64,000 nt of DNA from contig FN649734.1 in NCBI GenBank assembly GCA_000310025.1, positions 4,647,735 to 4,711,734 on the forward strand. Reading direction: 5' to 3'. This document shows positions 57,701-64,000 of this stretch, one piece after another. Origin of the DNA: Ectocarpus siliculosus. Taxonomy: Eukaryota; Sar; Phaeophyceae; Ectocarpales; Ectocarpaceae. A model generated the notes under the pieces. The model was not told the origin of the DNA and did no database searches. It saw nothing but the letters and a program-made list of their open reading frames with translations. Every line of letters begins with the position of its first letter. Within the stretch, counting starts at the first letter, position 1. The translations under genes were made by a program, and so were the position numbers.

Positions 57701-59527
57701 TGGGATTGTTTCGTTCTTATCGTTCCGTAGGCCAAATTTTAGCTTGCCTTTCTGGGTTGCGTTGGACTGGCCACAGGACCCTTCGACTTGAACGTTGCAG
57801 GCGTACCTCTCGCCTACGTGCGTTGCGACAGGGGATTCGGCCCAAACCATGTGGCTTGATGCCGCGGTGTCTATGAACACTGTCGTACTTTCAAGGGACT
57901 TGACCTGTTCCTTGACTTGAAAAACGCTGGTGAATGCAACGGTCTCCGTTGCACCAGGGGCTTCCTCCACCTGAACGTGCACGGCAGCGGGCTCATCGTC
58001 CGTCACCACTCCAGGCGTCTTCAGCGCCTGCACGTCACCAACAGCGTCAGCGCGCTCCTCAGGCGGCGCCACAGCAAGCGCTTCTAGCACCTGCGTATCT
58101 CCAGCAGCGCAGGCCTTGGGCTGCGCCACAGCAGGCGCCTCCAGTACCTGCGGATATCCAGCAGCGCGCTCCTCGGGCTTCGCCGCAGCAGGCGCCTCCA
58201 GCACCTGCGTATATCCAGCAGCGCGCTCCTCGGGCTTCGCCGCAGCAGGGACTTCTGGCACCTGCGGGTATTCAGCGACGCGCTTCTCTGCTTGCGTCGC
58301 GGCGGGCACTTCTTGCACCCGCGGGCAGTCATCGATTATAATTGAGAAGTCTTCTAGACCCTTGCTACCTCCCCGGACCTGCGTGAACCATGCCTGAGTG
58401 GTGGTGGATTCCTGCGATACGTTCGCCTGTTCTTTGGCGTCCTCCGCCTCATTCGAGAGGCGAAGAGGGCAGTTTTGCCACTGGTGCTCGGTCGAATTGT
58501 GGCAGTACCTGCAGCGTCTCTTGCGGTCTTGGCCATTCTGCTGACCCCGTCCTCGACCTCCACCGGAGTTTTGGTTGCCGCGATCTTTTCCGCGTGCACC
58601 TTGGGCGCTTCTAGCGCCACGTCCTCCTGATGGGTTCCCGTTCGAGTTGGTTCCACCGCTGCTGCTGTTGCCGTTCGAGCTGTTGTTCCCGTCCGCGTTC
58701 CTGCCGCCATTTCCTCGGCGGTTGCGTCCACGTCCACCGTGTTTACGGAACTCGCGTGCTCCTCCATGCACGGTCGTGTTGAGCGCACGGCCGTGGCTTC
58801 CAGAGCCGTCGTCATTGGTAGTATCCTTGCCCCTGATCTGCAGAGAGTGGAAAGCAGTGGCTCGGTGTGCCACACGTTCAAAATCCAAGTTCAAATCGGA
58901 GTTGTCGTCTCGCGACTGCTCGCACACCAGCGCAGCTTTGAATTGTCCGTATTGCTGGTCAGGTAGCGCGTTCAAGAAGGTGTGGGTTTTGCGAGTCGAC
59001 ACGACCTTGTCACCAAGCGCTTCGAGCTCTGCGGAAATGCGGCGCAACTCTTGGATTGCGCGCGCGGGGTCGTATTTGTCGGCGGCTGTGACGGACAGGG
59101 CTCCTAGCTGTTGCTGCAGCTCTTGCATCCTAAACGCTCCAGTCTTTCGGTACTTTGCTTCCAGGGCGAGAAATGCAGCACGTCCGTCACCCCACTCCTC
59201 AGGATAAACGGCGTTGAAGGACCCTACGACTAGAGACGCAGCACTCTGAAATCCCTCGGCGCACTCCGACGTCGCTAAATCAAGCCGCGTGAACAGCCTA
59301 CCGTTCTTTTGTTTGAAATCACGCTTCTTGGTCTCGTACGCCGCGACAGCATCCGCCGTGCCATCCACCGGAGCTTCCGGAGCCTTCTCCGTCCCAGACA
59401 TAACCTCGCCCAGGCCGGTTTCGTACATGATCGAGCGGAACAAACTCGACCATCTGTGGTACTCATTAGGATTTCCGTTGAACGGGACGTATCCTTGCTT
59501 GAAGATGTTTGCAGACGACGTAGACAT
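54722..59527 (-). pseudogene. copia Gag-Pol polyprotein with two in-frame stops
   Basis: One frame runs from ATG 59527 to the TGA at 54722, broken by TGA at 55814-55816 and TAA at 55022-55024; the frame does not shift, so about 1600 residues would be made on read-through. Domains: Gag (about 1-235); an Asn/Gly/Ser-rich linker; a zinc knuckle CRYCHNSTEHQWQNC (about 337); five to six Pro/Ala repeats of 19-20 residues; protease DTAASSHM (about 552, a variant of DSGASxHM); integrase with an HHCC finger (LWHRRMGHC...CEVC) and the catalytic D, D, E (HVDTWG, CDGGAEF, PEGNAIAE); RT with FLHARV before the first stop and YVDD after it; RNase H with EAEYVAL just before the second stop. The first stop lies between LLKA and LYGLR, inside conserved RT. 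Confidence 0.93.
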
Positions 59528-59570
59528 GATGACTCGATGTGATTACCCACCAAACGCGAGGCTCACAACC

Positions 59571-59790
59571 TGACAGCAGTTCAGCAGTTGTCTGGGCTGC
59601 CGTGTGCTGCTGTGTAGTTGGCAGTAGTGGCGCAGTTTGGGTAGGTAAACACAGAGTGATTCATTAACATACAAAGCGACCAAGCCTGCCTTCACCTGAC
59701 GGTTACAGACTTGAAGTCACGCCTTCACAATACTGCACAAAACCCATGCAGTAGAATAGAGTCAGTTCTTGCACTACAATACTCCTGACA
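59571..59790 (-). repeat. 5' LTR of the copia element
   Basis: Identical by eye to 54273-54492 over all 220 bp. On the minus strand it precedes the Gag ATG by 43 bp. Confidence 0.93.
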
Positions 59791-59795
59791 CTTCT
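59791..59795 (+). other. Target-site duplication, right (CTTCT)
   Basis: Second copy of the 5-bp target. The uninterrupted site would read atgtgcttctcggttacg. Confidence 0.9.
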
Positions 59796-60808
59796 CGGTT
59801 ACGCGAACGACGCATTGGGGCCCATCCATATCACACATTCGTCGGCGCTTAGGCGCTACCGGCGGAAATGAGGGTCCCGGCGCTTTGGGGTGGGTAAAAA
59901 CACCTATCTGTGGGCGTGTGCGTTTGGGTATACCCCAAACAATATACCAAATACACATGGAATTAAGAAAGGTGCACACCCGCCGGGCTGGCTTTGTTAC
60001 AATAATAGTTACCGAAGGGGATGTTTCTATGAAGTCTAAGTACGAGACCCTCAGACCCGCGGAGAGACATGTAAGTTCCAGGAAGATGCTTAGTGACGTG
60101 AATATTGAGTGTCTACAATTAATTCACGAGGTCAATGTAGAGCATCACCCAGCAGTCTCAGGAGAAGCCGTTCAGAAGTACAGACGAAGTATCGAAATCA
60201 AGGCGGGTTGAGACGGCAACGGTGACGATGATGCAGATGGGTGCCAGCATCACTGCTGTACTGCACTACAATAGACTTTAAGTATAGCAGCACATTGTAT
60301 TTTCATGAACGTCCTTGGTTCGTTCAGCGACGTGCGTACAGTATGCCAATAGGCCCAGGTTTGGACTTGCGTCGGGAGTGTTGAAATCCTGCGCCGCAGG
60401 CGACCCAACGCGACGGCGGGACTGTGAAAAAAAGTGCACACCTGCATAGACTACATCACTCACCACGAAACCCGGGAAGATTGATTTGATTGTTGTTAAT
60501 GTGGGTAAACACGGCAGGGATCGGGTTGACCCCACAGCCCTGGCAGGGGCGAGTGGCGGTCAATGAACAACAGAAACCAGCCTGTTCGAGGTTACACACA
60601 GCAGCCCCGGCATCCAACTTGGTGATTCCACCGCACCATCTGCGAACAAAAAAAACATACCTTCTTCCCTGTGTGTCAAAGAAGTGGGTGCACTGGCTGG
60701 CCGATGCTGTTCCTTCCGTCCTCTCTGCGTCCCGATCCCGTTTACCGGGGAACGCTCCAGAGCTTGCCCAGACAGAGAGGGAGGGGAGGAAGGAGAGAGA
60801 GGGGGGGG

Positions 60809-60843
<35 letters not shown>

Positions 60844-62415
60844 CTAGAGGCTCGTCCGGAGGGATGTGGACTTTTTGTGGTGGTCTCCAGGTCGGCGCGA
60901 CTACAGACAGACGTACACGAGTTTCGGAACGGGGACCGTTCTCCTTGCGGCCTAACGTTCACGGAACTATATCCACACGCTCTCCATATCCACCCCGTCA
61001 TTAATTATACAAAATGCCGCCTAGGTTGCGCATGTCATTCGCAATGTCCGAGTTGTGGTGAGTCATGGCTTGTCGACTGGGACACGAACAACCGCGCGAG
61101 AAGAGAGCCTGGCGTGGCGTATCGGGACGACCGGCATACTACAGTACTGTAATGGGTTGTACATACGTAGTATACATTAGTCAACTGGCAGTTTATATGC
61201 GTACGAGTGGACGTATATATATATGCTGAACTTTGGTGCGTAGGGAAAATCATCCGAGTACACGGCGGTGTCAAGGAACTCCTCCATCGGTAAACCAGGC
61301 AAGGTGCGGCCTGTAAGTTGCTGTCTACACAATGATTACTAATTTCGTGTAATTAATGTTCGCGGATGCAGGGATCCAAGTCGGGCCTCTAACTTTTCCG
61401 AGCGTGTGACATTCTAATTCCCTCGTGGCAGCAGATGGGCGTTCGAGATTGTCGTGTGGTCATGGGAATGCTCTGCCGCCGAAGCTATAAGTAAATAATA
61501 GCACTCCCGCAAACCCGGCGAGGCGGCCCATCCAAAAGGCAGTCGAAGTTGACGACAAGCACGTTTCCCTGCGGCCAAAAACACGAAACGTGCTTCATAA
61601 CACACCGTCAACATCTCCAAACAGCCGCAGGTACAAGCCCCCACGCTCGTGTGCGCTAGACCCGGATGGATGCTTGTGGGTGCACAGTCCGACCAAGTCC
61701 CGTCGAGCTTGCTCGGCCCCCCCTCACGCGCACGTGCATGCACCTTCTTCGGCCTTAACGAGGATGGATGCAGCAATGCCGGCCCAGCGTATTTCTCTGC
61801 TGTTGCGGAGGTGAGGCGCTTGATACTCCCGAAAAAGCTTACACCCCGTGGTACTTCTGTGCGTATTGCACTTCTTACATAGTAAGCCGATATTTGCCCT
61901 CAAAGAAGAAGGTGTGAAACTAGAGAGCACTCGCTGAATCGGCATTGTCGCACGAGTTTTCCTTCCTTACTTCGCTGCGGAAAAACAAACAAGAGGCCCA
62001 CGAGAACAAAAGAGACCCAACCGTACCCACGCCCATTGCATGCCCCGTCTCCGCTGTTCGGGCTGCAACCAAAATACCAAACCCATCATCGTGTCATTTT
62101 GAAAATATACTGTCACGGTTCCCTCGCGCAGGAATTGGGCCTGAAGTATGGTGAGCACTGGAGTCCATATGGAGACCCAGTAGACGGGCAGGGGGGGCGC
62201 AACACGCTAGCAACTCTCGTGTCACGTACCATGCTGTTTGTGTACCCCACCCCCCTCGAGTTTGAGAGCCTCTGTGATAGGCGTACTTTGAGAGGAATGC
62301 CCCCATATTATTTCGGCATGCCCTTACGCGAGTGTCGGCTTCGTTAGAGCCAAGGTAGCGCCCATCCCGCCAGTATTGGCAACCCTTTTGACGCCAGAGG
62401 GTGTATCGCTTCGTA
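59796..62415. other. Intergenic region with no gene supported
   Basis: It contains a GA microsatellite (60795-60845) and only chance frames. The part nearest 62415 is probably the 3' UTR of the NME7-like gene. Confidence 0.55.
60795..60845 (+). repeat. (GA)n microsatellite
   Basis: agag repeats over about 50 bp with a few interruptions. Confidence 0.85.
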
Positions 62416-63392
62416 TCACGCCCCCTGACGGTCCTTCGCGAGAACGCCGAACATATATTGGCACTCCAGGAGGCCATCCTCGGGCAGATCAGTGCAGTGC
62501 ACAGCGTTCGTCGCCTGAAACAACAAACGATTCGTGGCAAGGCTATCGTTGGCGGAGGAGGCCACTGGCGGTATATTTCCCGCAGGTATGTTGTTTCAGC
62601 TCCCGTTGGCGAGATCGTGCATAAGATGGAAGAAATTGTCATAAGGCCTGTATCTATCGACGCGAGCAGTTAACAGCAACAGCAACAACAACAACAACAA
62701 CAACAACAATATAACACCTGCTGCACTCCAAGGAGAGCCCTCAGAGTGTCGGGATACAGCGCTCTCGCCACTTCCGGGTCTGCCGGGCCACACGCCTCCC
62801 TGAACTCCTCCACGACGTCTTCTCCTTTCTGGAGGGCTCCGGCGAAAAGCCGTAGGCGTTGGAGGCGAAATCGAACACCATTTTGGGGTTGATCGTGCAA
62901 CGGAATTGCTCGTTGACGATTCCGTTCAAACTTTCCCTTGACTATTTGGAACAAAGCGCGAAATAAGTTTTGTCTCTGGGGTGGTGTTGAGAGTGAAGAC
63001 ATACCCACGCCTCGCTACTGCTGCGGAGAAGGCGTCCATCAAGATAGGATAACTTCTCCTCCTCCTTGAGGCCAAGCATGTTCCCAAAGAAGACAAGCGT
63101 GTAGCGCCGCTTTGGGGCCTTGGGTAGATCAATCCGAAAACTCCTTGCATGGTTTGGTCTTATGAATAAAAAGGCTTGGTCTAGGAGAGGGCGAAAGTGT
63201 TTCGCCTACACATCGTGGGTCCACCGACAAAAAAACGTTTGCCTATCACGAGCTGACCGAAAAAATTACCTCAAGTCTTAGCGCCACGCAATTTCCGGAC
63301 TTGAGATGCCGCACAGCGTCGGCATGGTATGACACCACTCCGCGGTACGGCCGCAACAGCTCCTCTGCGCCCACTTCCCCGAGGTGCATCAT
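62416..63392 (-). CDS. NME7: NME7-like nucleoside diphosphate kinase family protein, C-terminal exons (gene runs off the window)
   Basis: Three exons in coding order: 63392-63270, 62828-62718, 62514-62416 (TGA). Junctions are all phase 0, and together they encode 110 residues. They spell the second half of an NDPK domain: AEELLRPYRGVVSYHADAV, HLKSGNCVALRLE, then EEFREACGPADPEVARALYP, TLRALLG, then NAVHCTDLPEDGLLECQYMF. The motif order and wording (FREACGPADPE, NAVHCTDLPEDG) match the C-terminal NDPK domain of NME7 rather than housekeeping NDPKs. His in NAVHC is the phospho-acceptor position of the family. NME7 belongs to axonemes and the gamma-tubulin ring complex in animals (established knowledge), consistent with flagellate cells. 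The upstream exons (DM10, first NDPK domain, start of the second) are not in 63393-64000 as far as I can see and must lie further on. Confidence 0.88.
62671..62710 (+). repeat. (CAA)n microsatellite
   Basis: aacagcaacagcaacaacaa continuing for about ten caa units, within the last intron of the NME7-like gene, directly next to the donor of exon 62828-62718. Confidence 0.88.
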
Positions 63393-64000
63393 CTGCATAC
63401 CCGTGACCTAGGCAAACGTCAAATGGATGAGAAAGGGGAGGGGTGTGGAGGTGGTTGCTGCTAAGTTTGATGCATTCAGTCTGTCTTATTCGAAACGTTT
63501 GTCCTTGGGATTGGCGGGGGGGAGGGGTAGCGGAGAGGGGGGGGGGTCGGGTTTCTCTAATAACTTGCATTGTATTTGTTCCCATCGACCAGGCACGCAC
63601 CGGTTTTGAAGGAGAAGCTAGTTGGTGACGTTTTTGGCCTGTTTTCGTTGGGGGGGGAGGGGGGTTGGGGCGGTTCTGATGCCACAATATACCCTCACGT
63701 CCCTCCTAAGCTGGAGCGAACGAAGCATACCGTCGGTGTTCCGTCGACCAGGGATGCATGTATGCGTACTGCAAGCACGGCGGGCAAGAAAATTTATTTC
63801 CAACAGAGCGAAGCTCTGTGGGATGGTCATCCAATCAATCGAATTAACAAGCAAAGGGGGAACTGAGATGCAACCTAGCCCATATTGTGAGACGGGTTTG
63901 GGCATTTTTCGTTCATTCTTTTTTTGGGGGGGGGGGAAGGGGCGGGAGTGCGTGCTGCAGACAGTGTTGGATGGAAGGGACGATGCCAATCTCAAGTAAC
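63393..64000. other. Intron or upstream region of the NME7-like gene
   Basis: Non-coding as far as I can see. It has G-rich runs at 63520-63550, 63647-63670 and 63926-63942, but no peptide like the first half of an NDPK domain. The next upstream exon is therefore expected beyond the window. Confidence 0.5.

Larger units (their letters stand above)
54273..59790 (-). mobile_element. Ty1/copia LTR retrotransposon, complete (5518 bp)
   Basis: Flanked by two 220-bp LTRs (54273-54492 and 59571-59790) that I find identical base for base, and by the CTTCT target duplication. The internal order on the minus strand is gag, protease, integrase, reverse transcriptase, RNase H. Integrase before RT defines copia (Pseudoviridae-type) elements. 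Identical LTRs imply a recent insertion. The coding region nevertheless carries two in-frame stops, so this copy could move only with help in trans. A canonical initiator-Met primer-binding site is not obvious after the 5' LTR (59570 and down). Confidence 0.95.

Noticed and set aside
62401-62673. Plus-strand frame with helical-looking peptide (ENAEHILALQEAILGQISAV)
   Set aside because: The minus strand of the same bases encodes NAVHCTDLPEDG, the conserved end of NME7, in phase with two other exons.

Overview
The window looks like nuclear DNA of a stramenopile, most likely a brown alga of the Ectocarpus type. Genes carry many introns of 0.2-2 kb with GT-AG borders. Coding exons are GC-rich, with long Ala/Gly/Ser/Gln homopolymer runs. 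There is a ciliary gene (NME7), a pair of beta-tubulins, an ankyrin-like gene assembled from many short exons, and a Ty1/copia retrotransposon. The species is an inference. The stramenopile/brown alga placement rests on this combination plus the tubulin glycine loop GGGTGAGMG.

Layout. 1-9657 (+): a 12-exon gene of unknown function with a Tudor/MBT-like SH3 barrel and a long low-complexity tail. 15885-20907 (+): a 4-exon gene for a roughly 1282-residue protein. It has a Gln-rich coiled coil, one clear membrane helix, a long hydrophobic middle, and about 35 copies of an SVDDRRLSGVSR-like repeat. 21453-27358 (+): an ankyrin-like gene whose repeats are spread over at least eight exons. 29871-29947 (-): a tRNA-like sequence. 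31038-32703 (+): a classical ankyrin-repeat gene broken by an amber stop and a frameshift. 37225-48155: two beta-tubulin genes, head to head, each of six exons with the same intron positions and a shared 17-nt micro-exon, with only 289 bp between start codons. 50098-about 52070 (-): a multi-pass membrane protein of unknown family. 54273-59790 (-): a copia element with identical 220-bp LTRs and a 5-bp target duplication, but two in-frame stops. 62416-63392 (-): the last three exons of an NME7-like protein, whose 5' part lies beyond the window.

Two N-gaps (1288-1387 and 28062-28161) are flanked by homopolymer-smeared sequence. On both sides of each gap the flank is a degraded copy of the good sequence on the other side. 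I read both as assembly artefacts: failed reads through poly-G tracts that create false duplications. They are not biology.

Non-genic DNA (about 9.7-15.9, 27.4-31.0, 32.7-37.2, 48.2-50.1, 52.1-54.3 and 59.8-62.4 kb, and many introns) holds small dispersed repeats: a SINE/MITE-like family, fold-back elements, and microsatellites. Functional links are few. The tubulins and NME7 both fit axoneme or microtubule biology (brown algal gametes and zoospores are flagellate), but nothing here shows co-regulation beyond the shared tubulin promoter region.
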